Shown: in pieces, positions 1 to 7,986 of the stretch
Layout of the letters: each line of letters starts with the position of its first letter
Position numbering within the stretch: position 1 is the first letter of the stretch
NCBI GenBank assembly: GCA_002309175.1
Contig: DBWX01000001.1
Span: 1-29,278 of the forward strand
Direction of reading: 5' to 3'
Origin: Ruminococcaceae bacterium UBA1227
GTDB taxonomy: Bacteria > Bacillota > Clostridia > Oscillospirales > Acutalibacteraceae
DNA: 29,278 nt
Translations under genes and position numbers: made by a program
The notes under the pieces: generated by a model
Databases searched by the model: none
Told to the model about the DNA's origin: nothing
Seen by the model: the letters and a program-made list of their open reading frames with translations, nothing else

Positions 1-373
1 TGGTCTTCCCGTGGGTGCCGCAGACGTTGATGGAGTCATGATAGCCTTCCATCAGCTGCCCCAGGAGCGTGGAGCGCTCGATCTGGGGAATGCCGTGCTC
101 CCGGGCATAGGCGCGCTCGGGATTGTCCGGCGCGATGGCGGCGGAATAGACCACCAGCTCCGCGTCACCGATATTCTCGGCGCGCTGACCGATGGCCACC
201 TGGATGCCGAAGGAGCGCCGTCGCCTGACGGTGTCGGAATTGTCGTCAACGTCCGAACCGGTGATGATTTTCCCGTCGCCCAGAAGAATGTCAACCAGCG
301 GACACATGCCGGAACCGCCTATTCCGATAAAGTGAATCCTGTTTATTTTTCCAAGCAAGTCATCAATATGCAT
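1..373 (-). CDS. murC: UDP-N-acetylmuramate--L-alanine ligase, N-terminal part (runs off window)
   Basis: MurC adds L-alanine to UDP-MurNAc in the cytoplasm, the first peptide step of peptidoglycan precursor synthesis. The 124 codons seen form the N-terminal Rossmann domain. They include the nucleotide-binding loop HFIGIGGSGM near residues 14-23, the GSD motif after the second strand, VVYSAAIAPDNPE around residues 72-84, and the start of the Mur ligase P-loop (CGTHGK) at the window edge. The ATG at 373 follows a GGGGGC ribosome site six bases upstream and is the only sensible start. The gene is divergent from addB. The central and C-terminal domains lie outside the window, so completeness cannot be judged. 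The family call is very secure because loop, SD and AGTHGK-type motifs come in the right order and spacing. Confidence 0.95.
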   Translation of the reverse strand, partial: MHIDDLLGKINRIHFIGIGGSGMCPLVDILLGDGKIITGSDVDDNSDTVRRRRSFGIQVAIGQRAENIGDAELVVYSAAIAPDNPERAYAREHGIPQIERSTLLGQLMEGYHDSINVCGTHGKT

Positions 374-413
374 GAACTGCCCCCAAAAAGACATTAATAA
401 AATATACTTGAAT

Positions 414-442
414 ATTATACAACACCTCAGTAAGAAAATAAA
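414..442 (-). promoter_or_regulatory. Probable murC promoter
   Basis: On the minus strand a perfect TATAAT lies at 419-414, with a weak -35 (TTTATT, 437-442) 17 bases upstream. The predicted start would give a leader of about 35 bases before the murC ATG. The -10 is clear; the -35 is weak. Confidence 0.5.
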
Positions 443-481
443 CTAATATTTGTACACAATATTTTTTCGGATGTCCCATTA

Positions 482-510
482 TTCGCTCGCAGAAAAACCG
501 CAAATATGAT
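482..510 (+). promoter_or_regulatory. Possible addBA promoter
   Basis: TATGAT at 505-510 is a good -10 element, 17 bases after a poor -35 (TTCGCT, 482-487). It lies about 35 bases before the addB start, with a GAAAGGA ribosome site between. The position suits a promoter, but the -35 match is poor. Confidence 0.35.
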
Positions 511-544
511 AGAATAAACGCATATCATCTGAAAGGATCACGAA

Positions 545-3500
545 ATGCTGAATCTTGTTCTCGGCCGCGCAGGCACAGGCAAAACCGAATACGTCAGAAA
601 TCTTCTCTGCGAAAAAGCAAAGTTCGGAAACGACAAGCTCCTGCTCATCGTTCCCGAACAGTTCTCCTATTCCTGTGAGCGCGCCATTCTCGAGACCCTC
701 GACACAAAATCCGCTCAGAACATAGAAATACTCAGCTTCACCCGTCTCGCCGACTTCGTAAACCGCAAAGTCGGCGGCATTAACGGAGCCGTCCTCGATG
801 ACGCCGATGAGGTCATCCTCATGCTCCATACATTAAACGACATGCAGGACAGGCTGACCTTCTACAAGCGTCAGGCCTTAAAGACTTATTTTGCCGAGGA
901 CCTCATCGTCCTCTTCTCGGAATTCCGCAAGGAATGCGTTACGGCGGAGATTCTTCAGACCGCCGCCGCGAAGACCGAAAACGCTACACTTAAGGCAAAA
1001 CTGACCGACCTCGCACTTATATTTGAGCGCTACACAGCCATACTGGAGGAGAACAGTCTGACCAACGCGGACCTCACCGTCTACCAGGTAATCAATGCCC
1101 TTTGTGAAAACGACATTTTCAGCAAATACACAATCTGCATTGACGCGTTCAAAGGCTTCACCGGCCAGGAACTTGAAATAATAAAATTGCTTGCAGCGCA
1201 GGCAGACGACTTGTATATCTCCCTCTGCGCCGACCCGGACTTCATTGACAAAGACGACCCTTCCATGATTTTCGGCGCAGTCAGGGCAACAATCGCAAGC
1301 ATTAAGAGCGTCTGCAAAGAGAAGCCAAATATCATTGCGCTGAAAGAGCAGCACCGCTTCAAAAAAGATGCTCTCGCTTTCATAGAGAAGGAAATCTTCA
1401 CTGCAAGTGAAGAGAAGTTCAGTGAGAAGACAGAAGATATTGTCCTCTTCTCCGCAGAGACAAAATATGACGAGTGCAATTTCATCGCCGCGAGCATACG
1501 CAAACTCATGCGCGAAAAGGAGATGCGGCTTCGCGACATTGCAATAATCACCCGTGACGAGGACGACTACAGAACTGATCTCGTGGCCGCCCTCGCCCGC
1601 TACGGTGTCCCCGTCTACACTGACGAACGTCAGCCCCTGAACAATCAGCCTATAATCGTTCTCTGCAAATCTCTCCTCAATTTAATGATGAGCAGAGAGC
1701 TTCGTACGAACGATATTTTAACCTTCCTGAAGACCGGTTTTTCTCCCCTCACCGAGGAAGAAGCCGCGGACCTGGAAAACTATGTTTTCACCTGGAATAT
1801 TAAGGGAAAAGAGTGGGAATCACCGTTCACGGGCGACCCGAACGGCGATGTCAAGGAAAAAGATGAAAACGCCATAAACCGCATAAATACGTTGCGTGAG
1901 ACCATCCTATCCGAATTTGCCGACCTGAGAAAAGGAATAGACACACAAGACGGCAAGAACTGTAAAGCAAAACCGCTTTACATCTCTGAAAAACTCTTCA
2001 GTTTCCTTCAGAAAGAATATGTAAAATCCAAGTTCAGGAACTATGCTGCCTCACTCGATGAGGCAGGCTTCTCCGAGCTCGCCGCAGAGCAGAATCGTAT
2101 ATGGGAATTCCTCGTTGATATCCTCAACAAACTCGCCGTCATACAGGGCGAGTTTGAGATTACAATCGAGATGTACAACGAACTCTTCTGCGCCGCCTGC
2201 GACATGGCGACACTCGGAACTCTCCCCCACGGCCTTGACGAGATAACCATAGGTTCAGCCGACAGGACAAGACTCTCCAACCCGAAAGTCGTCTTCGTCT
2301 GCGGCGTCATTGAAGGCGAGTTTCCGAAAAACATCTCCACAAGCAGTCTCTTAACCGGCAGTGACCGCGTACAGCTGCGCGAGAAGCTCGGGGTCGAGCT
2401 CTCTCTTCCGAATGACCTCGCGGCCTGTGACGAGCGCTTCATAGCCTACTCTGCCGTCACATCCGCGACAGAAAAACTCGTCATTTCATATCATCAGAAG
2501 AAAGGCGCGGACGAGCCGCTCTCCCCCTCGCCCCTCTTTGAAGACATTAAAAACCGCTTTGACGAAGAAATCGTTGAAGACATTCTTCTGGACCAGAGTG
2601 AGACGGATGCCTACTACTACAGCGAAACAAAGGACTCTGCCTTCTCAACATATGCCTCGGGCTACTGCAAGCGTTCAAAGAACAATGTCGAGGAGTACAA
2701 CACCATCAAAGCCGTGCTTGAAGCCATAGCCGGCTACGATGACAGGCTTCGCGCCCTTGAAACCGTAATCAATAAAAAGCAGCAGATACTTGAAGACAAG
2801 GAGACCGCAAGGGAACTCTTCGGCAGTAACATAGGCATGTCCGCCTCGCGCGCCGAAACCTTCTATAACTGCCCCTTCCAGTATTTCTGTAAATACGGTC
2901 TCAAAGTCTACCCCAGAAAGAAAGTCGCGGTCAACAACCTCATCCGCGGCTCGGCCGTTCACCATGTTCTCGAGTATATTGTCAGGGAACATAAAACCGG
3001 TATAGTAACTCTCACAAAAGACGAACAGGCAAAACTCGTCGAGAAATACTTAAACCACTATCTCGAGGAGAACAACATAACCGAAATCTCAAAAGATCCC
3101 CGCTTCAAGCACGAGTTCAAGGACATCTGCCGTCAGGTTCTCTCGGTCCTTGAACGAATGATTGAGGAGTTCAGGGTCTCTGATTTCGTCCCCGAAAAGT
3201 TTGAAAGCGATATAGTCTACGAACTCAAAGTGCCTGACGGTACAACCTTAAAACTGCGCGGCAATATTGACCGCGTTGACACATATGAAAAAGACGGCAA
3301 CACATACATACGCGTTGTCGACTACAAGACCTATGTTAAGGAATTCCGGCTTGACCATGTCCTTGCAGGTCTCAACATGCAGATGCTCATCTACCTCTTT
3401 GCAGAAAGAGAGGCAGACGATTCCGTAACCCCTGCCGGCATTCTCTACTACAATGCCGGTGACGCCTCGCTGAGCGCCAAAAGAAGGGACATTTCCGAGG

Positions 3501-3907
3501 AAGAAAAACTTGAGCAGCGAATAGGAAACAAGAAGAGCAGCGGTCTTTTCTTAAAAGACACCAATGTTTTAAACGCCATGGAAAACGACGGCCAGGAGCG
3601 CTTCTACAAGTTCTTCAAAGGCGGCGTTCCCCTTGACAATATCGTATCGGCTGAAGAGATGGGTAAGGTTAAAGAGATGGTTGACGACAACCTGATTACA
3701 ATGGCACTCGCCCTTCATGACGGCGTTATTTCCGTAACTCCCGTTATGGAAGAAACAGATAAGACCAAGCCCATAACCGGCTGCAAATACTGTGATTACG
3801 CAAATGTCTGCGGATTCGAAGGTGAAAGCTATCTTGTCCGTGACATAAGCAAAAAACTTACAAACGCAGAAGTATTTGAAAGATTGGACGGTGAAACAGA
3901 TGCCTGA
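545..3907 (+). CDS. addB: AddB, helicase-exonuclease subunit with iron-sulphur nuclease domain
   Basis: AddB is the second subunit of AddAB, the Firmicute counterpart of RecBCD. It resects double-strand ends, responds to Chi-like sites and prepares 3' strands for RecA. The 1120-residue length is normal for Firmicute AddB. Visible motifs are the Walker A loop GRAGTGKT at residues 8-15, a RecB-type nuclease core VVDYKTY with D926 and K928, and the four cysteines of the structural 4Fe-4S cluster: C776 (in NCPFQYFCKYG) and C1080-x2-C1083-x5-C1089. The ATG at 545 has GAAAGGA about nine bases upstream. The stop overlaps the addA start by eight bases, so the two are translationally coupled, as expected for equimolar subunits. 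No lesion is seen and all key nuclease and cluster residues are present. Confidence 0.97.
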   Translation: MLNLVLGRAGTGKTEYVRNLLCEKAKFGNDKLLLIVPEQFSYSCERAILETLDTKSAQNIEILSFTRLADFVNRKVGGINGAVLDDADEVILMLHTLNDMQDRLTFYKRQALKTYFAEDLIVLFSEFRKECVTAEILQTAAAKTENATLKAKLTDLALIFERYTAILEENSLTNADLTVYQVINALCENDIFSKYTICIDAFKGFTGQELEIIKLLAAQADDLYISLCADPDFIDKDDPSMIFGAVRATIASIKSVCKEKPNIIALKEQHRFKKDALAFIEKEIFTASEEKFSEKTEDIVLFSAETKYDECNFIAASIRKLMREKEMRLRDIAIITRDEDDYRTDLVAALARYGVPVYTDERQPLNNQPIIVLCKSLLNLMMSRELRTNDILTFLKTGFSPLTEEEAADLENYVFTWNIKGKEWESPFTGDPNGDVKEKDENAINRINTLRETILSEFADLRKGIDTQDGKNCKAKPLYISEKLFSFLQKEYVKSKFRNYAASLDEAGFSELAAEQNRIWEFLVDILNKLAVIQGEFEITIEMYNELFCAACDMATLGTLPHGLDEITIGSADRTRLSNPKVVFVCGVIEGEFPKNISTSSLLTGSDRVQLREKLGVELSLPNDLAACDERFIAYSAVTSATEKLVISYHQKKGADEPLSPSPLFEDIKNRFDEEIVEDILLDQSETDAYYYSETKDSAFSTYASGYCKRSKNNVEEYNTIKAVLEAIAGYDDRLRALETVINKKQQILEDKETARELFGSNIGMSASRAETFYNCPFQYFCKYGLKVYPRKKVAVNNLIRGSAVHHVLEYIVREHKTGIVTLTKDEQAKLVEKYLNHYLEENNITEISKDPRFKHEFKDICRQVLSVLERMIEEFRVSDFVPEKFESDIVYELKVPDGTTLKLRGNIDRVDTYEKDGNTYIRVVDYKTYVKEFRLDHVLAGLNMQMLIYLFAEREADDSVTPAGILYYNAGDASLSAKRRDISEEEKLEQRIGNKKSSGLFLKDTNVLNAMENDGQERFYKFFKGGVPLDNIVSAEEMGKVKEMVDDNLITMALALHDGVISVTPVMEETDKTKPITGCKYCDYANVCGFEGESYLVRDISKKLTNAEVFERLDGETDA

Positions 3908-6900
3908 ATGGACCGACTCCCAGCGCAAAGCAATTGATGCCCGCGGCGAAGCCATAGTAGTCAGCGCGGCTGCAGGCTCCGGCAAAACCACCGTTCTCAT
4001 ACAGCGTATTATTGAAATGGTAATAAAGAAAGAGTGTACAATCGACAAAATGCTGATTGTCACCTTCACGCGCGCTGCGACTGCAGAGATTCGCTCAAGG
4101 CTCGCCACTGCCATTACAGATGCCCTGAAAAAGGATCCGGACAACACCGACCTCATAAAACAGCAGATGCTCGTCCCCTCCGCACACATCTACACAATGG
4201 ACGCCTTCTGCTCAAACTTTGTCCGCGAAAACTTTGAAACCCTGGGCCTCACCCCCGACTTCAAAGTACTTGACGAGGGCATGGCGCCTATCTACATTGC
4301 CGAGGCCCTGAACAACACTCTCGACAAATACTTTAGCGAGGACAGTGAGGAGTTCAGACAACTTCGTATGCTCCTCACGGAGAAAGGCTACAACGGCACC
4401 ACACTCGAAAAGACCATAAAAGAAATATATGAAAAAAGCCGTGCCTATGCAGATCCTCAGGCAGCTTTAAAGAACGCTCTGTCATACTATGAGTATGACG
4501 GACCGGTCGAGAACTCACCCGCGGTAAAGACTTTTGTAAAAGGCCTTCTTGATTATACGGACTACCTCAGAGACGGTATGAAGCGCGGCATTGCATATTT
4601 TGAAAGCGATTCTGCATTCCTGGAAAACAACTCAGGAAATAAGAATCACAACATATTAATTCGCGAACTGCAATACCTTGAGGACTTCTGCACTGCGGTA
4701 AACGAAATTGATTTTAAAAAGGCCTTCTCCCTGGTAACAAAAGACGATTATGAAACCTGGGGCGGACAATTTTGCAATAAGACTGATTACGAATACCTGG
4801 CAGCAAAAAAATACCGGGACTTCTCTAAAAAGCTGCTCCTGGGCGAAAAATCTCTCTTCGATTCCGACACCGTCACCCGTTTCCGCTTCCTTGAAAAGGA
4901 TATGAAAGAAGGCAGAGATCTTCTTGGTGCCCTTGTTCGGATTGTCAGCGATTTTGACATCGAATATGCAAAGTTGAAGAGCGAAAAAAACTATCTGGAT
5001 TTCTCAGATATACAGCACTATGCCTACAGCCTTCTTCATAATGAGGACGGCAGCAGATCCGCTATGGCAAAGGATCTCTCCGAGAATTTTGACCAGATTC
5101 TCATTGATGAGTATCAGGACACCACTGACCTCCAGGACAAGATTTTCTCTGCCGTTTCCAGAGACGAGAAGAATCTGTTCATTGTAGGCGATATCAAGCA
5201 GAGCATCTACGGTTTCCGAAATGCCATGCCTGAACTTTTCCTGTATAAAAAGGAAAACTATCCCTGTTCTCTTCCTCTCGGTGAGAACTTCAGAAGCACA
5301 TACGGCATTCTCGACTATGTAAACTTTGTCTTCTCTCAGGCTATGACAAAAACCTGCGGCGACATTGATTACAGCAATGAAAATGAGCAACTGAAATACG
5401 GAGGCAAAAAGGAAGACATCGACAAAGAACGCCGGGATGTAGAACTTCATATTTTCGGCGACGGTACGAAACATTATGTCAAAAAAGAATCTGAGTTTAT
5501 TGCCTCTTACATAAATAAGCGCATGGCAGAAGACGAGAACCTGTCATATTCTGATTTTGCAATTCTGCTCAGAAAGATGTCCGGCAATACCGGCATTGAA
5601 TATGCGTCAGCTCTGCAAAATGCCAATATACCGATACTTTTCTCCGGAGATTCCGATTTCTTTGAAACTGCGGACACAAGAATTGTTCTGTCACTCCTCC
5701 ACGTAATTGACAATCCCGTTCAGGACATTCATCTCCTCGCAGTTTTAATGTCCCTCATCTTCAATTTCTCGGCAGACAAGGTTGCTGCGATCAGAGCCAA
5801 AGGAAAAAACACAGATCATTCCCTTTATGCAAACCTTTTAAGCGAAGAAAAAGATGACGAGGAAGTAAAGAAAGTCCTCGACGCCATCCGTCTTTACAGG
5901 CGCCTCTCAGTCGCTATGCCCGTAGGTGAACTCATCAGAAAGATATATGATGACACCCTCCTGCCCAGCATTGTCGCTTCAATGCCAAACGGAATATCAC
6001 GCCAGGCAAACCTTATGCTCCTGAGTGATTATGCTGACGGCTACGAACAAAACACTGAAATAGGCATAGGCAGTTTCGTCAGATTCCTGGACAGCTTGCT
6101 TGAAAACGATCTGGACCTTAAGACTGCATCACTCACTGCCGGCAAGACAGACGCCGTGAAGATAATGACAATTCACAAGAGCAAGGGTCTGCAGTTTAAA
6201 TATTGTATTGTACCAAGCCTTGGAAACGGATTCCGCAATGACCAGCATAACCTTTTCTTCGGCCGCGATATGATTATGGGTATTAAAGCAATCGACAGGG
6301 ATACGGGCGACACACTGCCGTCATTCATCAATGAAGTGGCGCGTTTCGAACGGAAAAAGATTGAAACAGCAGAAGCTCTTCGCATACTCTATGTCGCAAT
6401 GACCAGAGCAAAAGAAAAGCTTGTGCTCGTAGGAAGCATAAACCTGAAAGATGCCGTTTCCGTAGACAGATTTATTCCGGACCTCTGTGAAAACAATACT
6501 CTGCATCCGCAAATGGTTTTAAATGCCGGAAACTATCTGGACATTCTTCTTGCAGCAACTCTTCACCATACGCATGCATCTCGTCTGCTTGAAGGAACCG
6601 ACATCAAGTACCCGACAATAACGGCTAAGGCACCCATTTACTGCGAAGTTCATCATGATCCCGAGGAAACAGAACAGGAAGTTGAGACAGAACAGCTTTC
6701 AACTGCGGTTGATAAGGATATGCTTGAAGAACTGAAGAAGCGCATGGAATATGAGTACCCTTATCTTGCGCTGGCTACAGTGCCGACAAAGAGGTCTGCG
6801 TCAGCTACGGAGGCAGCGGGCTTTGATGCAAGATACTTCGCAACTGCAATACCGGAGTTTATGCTTCAGAGAGGTCTTACGGCAGCACAGATAGGCACAT

Positions 6901-7388
6901 GCCTGCACAGGTTCATGCAGTTTGCGGACTTTGAAAACGCAAAGACCGATCCCGGCAAAGAGGTCGAAAGGCTTACGGATCTGGGCTACTTCACGGAGAA
7001 TGAAGCACTGACAATAGACACCGGGAAAATTAAGAACTTCTTTAAGTCGGACATTTATGCCAGAATGGAAAAGAGTCCGAACGTCATGCGTGAGAAGAAA
7101 TTTGCAGTGCTTGTGCCTGCAAGCAGGTTCAATCCGGACCTGCCACCAGAACTCGCGAAAGAGACAGTGCTCATTCAGGGTATTGCCGACTGCGTCTTTG
7201 TTGAGAACGACAAGCTTGTAATCGTTGACTACAAGACCGACAGGACAACTGTTGAGGAAGAACTTATAAATCGCCACAAGGCACAGCTTATGACCTATGC
7301 CGAAGCACTCTCACAGGTACTCGGAATGGAAGTCAAAGCCGCCTATGTCTACGCCTTCAGCCTCGACAAAGAAATAAAAGTAATATAA
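3900..7388 (+). CDS. addA: AddA, UvrD-like helicase and nuclease subunit
   Basis: AddA is the ATP-driven 3'-5' helicase of AddAB and carries a second nuclease domain. Counting from the ATG at 3900 (1162 residues), the superfamily 1 motifs run in order: Walker A SAAAGSGKT near 22-30, motif Ia TFTRAATAEI, motif II LIDEYQDTTD with D403-E404, motif III VGDIKQSIYGFR, motif IV GENFRS, motif V MTIHKSKGLQF and motif VI YVAMTRAKEKL near 830. The C-terminal nuclease has VDYKTDR with D1110 and K1112, before the QxxY-like AQLMTYAEAL. In-frame TTG (3876) and GTG (3891) starts also exist. I chose 3900 because it gives a short ATGCCTGA overlap with addB and the usual N-terminal length. A strong terminator follows directly. 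Confidence 0.97.
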   Translation: MPEWTDSQRKAIDARGEAIVVSAAAGSGKTTVLIQRIIEMVIKKECTIDKMLIVTFTRAATAEIRSRLATAITDALKKDPDNTDLIKQQMLVPSAHIYTMDAFCSNFVRENFETLGLTPDFKVLDEGMAPIYIAEALNNTLDKYFSEDSEEFRQLRMLLTEKGYNGTTLEKTIKEIYEKSRAYADPQAALKNALSYYEYDGPVENSPAVKTFVKGLLDYTDYLRDGMKRGIAYFESDSAFLENNSGNKNHNILIRELQYLEDFCTAVNEIDFKKAFSLVTKDDYETWGGQFCNKTDYEYLAAKKYRDFSKKLLLGEKSLFDSDTVTRFRFLEKDMKEGRDLLGALVRIVSDFDIEYAKLKSEKNYLDFSDIQHYAYSLLHNEDGSRSAMAKDLSENFDQILIDEYQDTTDLQDKIFSAVSRDEKNLFIVGDIKQSIYGFRNAMPELFLYKKENYPCSLPLGENFRSTYGILDYVNFVFSQAMTKTCGDIDYSNENEQLKYGGKKEDIDKERRDVELHIFGDGTKHYVKKESEFIASYINKRMAEDENLSYSDFAILLRKMSGNTGIEYASALQNANIPILFSGDSDFFETADTRIVLSLLHVIDNPVQDIHLLAVLMSLIFNFSADKVAAIRAKGKNTDHSLYANLLSEEKDDEEVKKVLDAIRLYRRLSVAMPVGELIRKIYDDTLLPSIVASMPNGISRQANLMLLSDYADGYEQNTEIGIGSFVRFLDSLLENDLDLKTASLTAGKTDAVKIMTIHKSKGLQFKYCIVPSLGNGFRNDQHNLFFGRDMIMGIKAIDRDTGDTLPSFINEVARFERKKIETAEALRILYVAMTRAKEKLVLVGSINLKDAVSVDRFIPDLCENNTLHPQMVLNAGNYLDILLAATLHHTHASRLLEGTDIKYPTITAKAPIYCEVHHDPEETEQEVETEQLSTAVDKDMLEELKKRMEYEYPYLALATVPTKRSASATEAAGFDARYFATAIPEFMLQRGLTAAQIGTCLHRFMQFADFENAKTDPGKEVERLTDLGYFTENEALTIDTGKIKNFFKSDIYARMEKSPNVMREKKFAVLVPASRFNPDLPPELAKETVLIQGIADCVFVENDKLVIVDYKTDRTTVEEELINRHKAQLMTYAEALSQVLGMEVKAAYVYAFSLDKEIKVI

Positions 7389-7416
7389 AAAAAGCCCCTG
7401 ATATCAGGGGCTTTTT
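7389..7416 (+). terminator. Rho-independent terminator of addBA
   Basis: A perfect palindrome, GCCCCTGATATCAGGGGC (7394-7411), flanked by an A-tract and a T-tract, begins right after the addA stop. The symmetric flanks would let it act in both directions, but only addA needs it. Confidence 0.93.
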
Positions 7417-7419
7417 CCC

Positions 7420-7448
7420 TTGATTTTAGGGGTAATATCACATATAAT
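7420..7448 (+). promoter_or_regulatory. Sigma-A promoter of the DUF2442-HTH gene
   Basis: TTGATT (7420-7425), a 17-base spacer, then TATAAT (7443-7448). It starts four bases after the T-tract of the addA terminator, so this gene has its own transcript with a leader of about 25 bases. Confidence 0.8.
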
Positions 7449-7477
7449 TGTATTGGGATACGGAAGAAGGTGTATTT

Positions 7478-7945
7478 ATGTTCCACCGGGCAATGAGCCT
7501 TGAGTTCCTTGACGGAACAAGTCTGAAAGTCAGGTTTCAGGACGGCAATGTAAAAAGTTACGATATGAAGGTACTGTTTAAAAAATACCCTCAGCTGAAA
7601 GCTTTAAAAGATCGTGAATTGTTCACTTCCGGAAAGCTGTTAAGTCCCTATGGTATCGTCTGGAACGATGAACTCGATATCGAAACCGAAACAATCTATC
7701 AGGAAGGTGAAACTGTCGGGCAGGGAAATGCTGCAGACATGAGTTTTGCAGACGCCGTGCGCAAAGCACGGGCTGAAGCCGGAATATCTCAGACTCAGCT
7801 TGCAGAACTGACGAGTATAGATCAATCAGATATTTCCAAGATAGAAAGAGGTGTTGCGAACCCGTCTGTTTCAACACTTCAACGTATAGCCAAGGCACTC
7901 GGAGGACGGTTAACGATTACCATCGATTTGCCTCGTGCCGTTTAA
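7478..7945 (+). CDS. DUF2442 and helix-turn-helix (XRE) fusion regulator
   Basis: A 155-residue two-part protein. Residues 5-75 match the pattern of DUF2442, a small domain of unknown role (LEFLDGTSLKVRFQDG, then LLSPYGIVWNDELDI). Residues 89-150 are an XRE/Cro-type helix-turn-helix, with the DNA-reading region SQTQLAELTSIDQSDISKIE near 104-123 and ANPSVSTLQRIAKAL behind it. The ATG at 7478 has AAGGTG about seven bases upstream; a TTG 30 bases earlier overlaps the -10 element and is rejected. From memory, DUF2442 proteins often sit beside DUF4160 proteins in toxin-antitoxin-like pairs, but no such partner is present here. The gene is flanked by its own promoter and terminator. A DNA-binding role is well supported; the target is unknown. 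Confidence 0.85.
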   Translation: MFHRAMSLEFLDGTSLKVRFQDGNVKSYDMKVLFKKYPQLKALKDRELFTSGKLLSPYGIVWNDELDIETETIYQEGETVGQGNAADMSFADAVRKARAEAGISQTQLAELTSIDQSDISKIERGVANPSVSTLQRIAKALGGRLTITIDLPRAV

Positions 7946-7951
7946 CAACAA

Positions 7952-7977
7952 AAAAGCTCCCCGCGAGGGGAGCTTTT
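7952..7977. terminator. Bidirectional terminator between convergent genes
   Basis: An 11-base-pair stem, AAAAGCTCCCC pairing with GGGGAGCTTTT around a GCGA loop, lies between the stops of the DUF2442-HTH gene (+) and the histidine kinase (-). A-tract and T-tract flanks suit termination on both strands. A terminator at 26326-26358 uses the same stem core. Confidence 0.92.
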
Positions 7978-7986
7978 AATTTTGGT

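Noticed and set aside
1..373. Possible different base composition at the murC end as a sign of transfer
   Set aside because: The stretch is too short to judge and MurC is an essential, vertically inherited gene.
11..397. Open plus-strand frame over the murC start
   Set aside because: Its protein matches nothing known, while the minus strand encodes a clear MurC N-terminus with P-loop motifs.
3876..3899. TTG (3876) or GTG (3891) as the addA start
   Set aside because: Both give longer overlap with addB and an unusual extension; the ATG at 3900 has a short overlap and a usable ribosome site. Not excluded experimentally.
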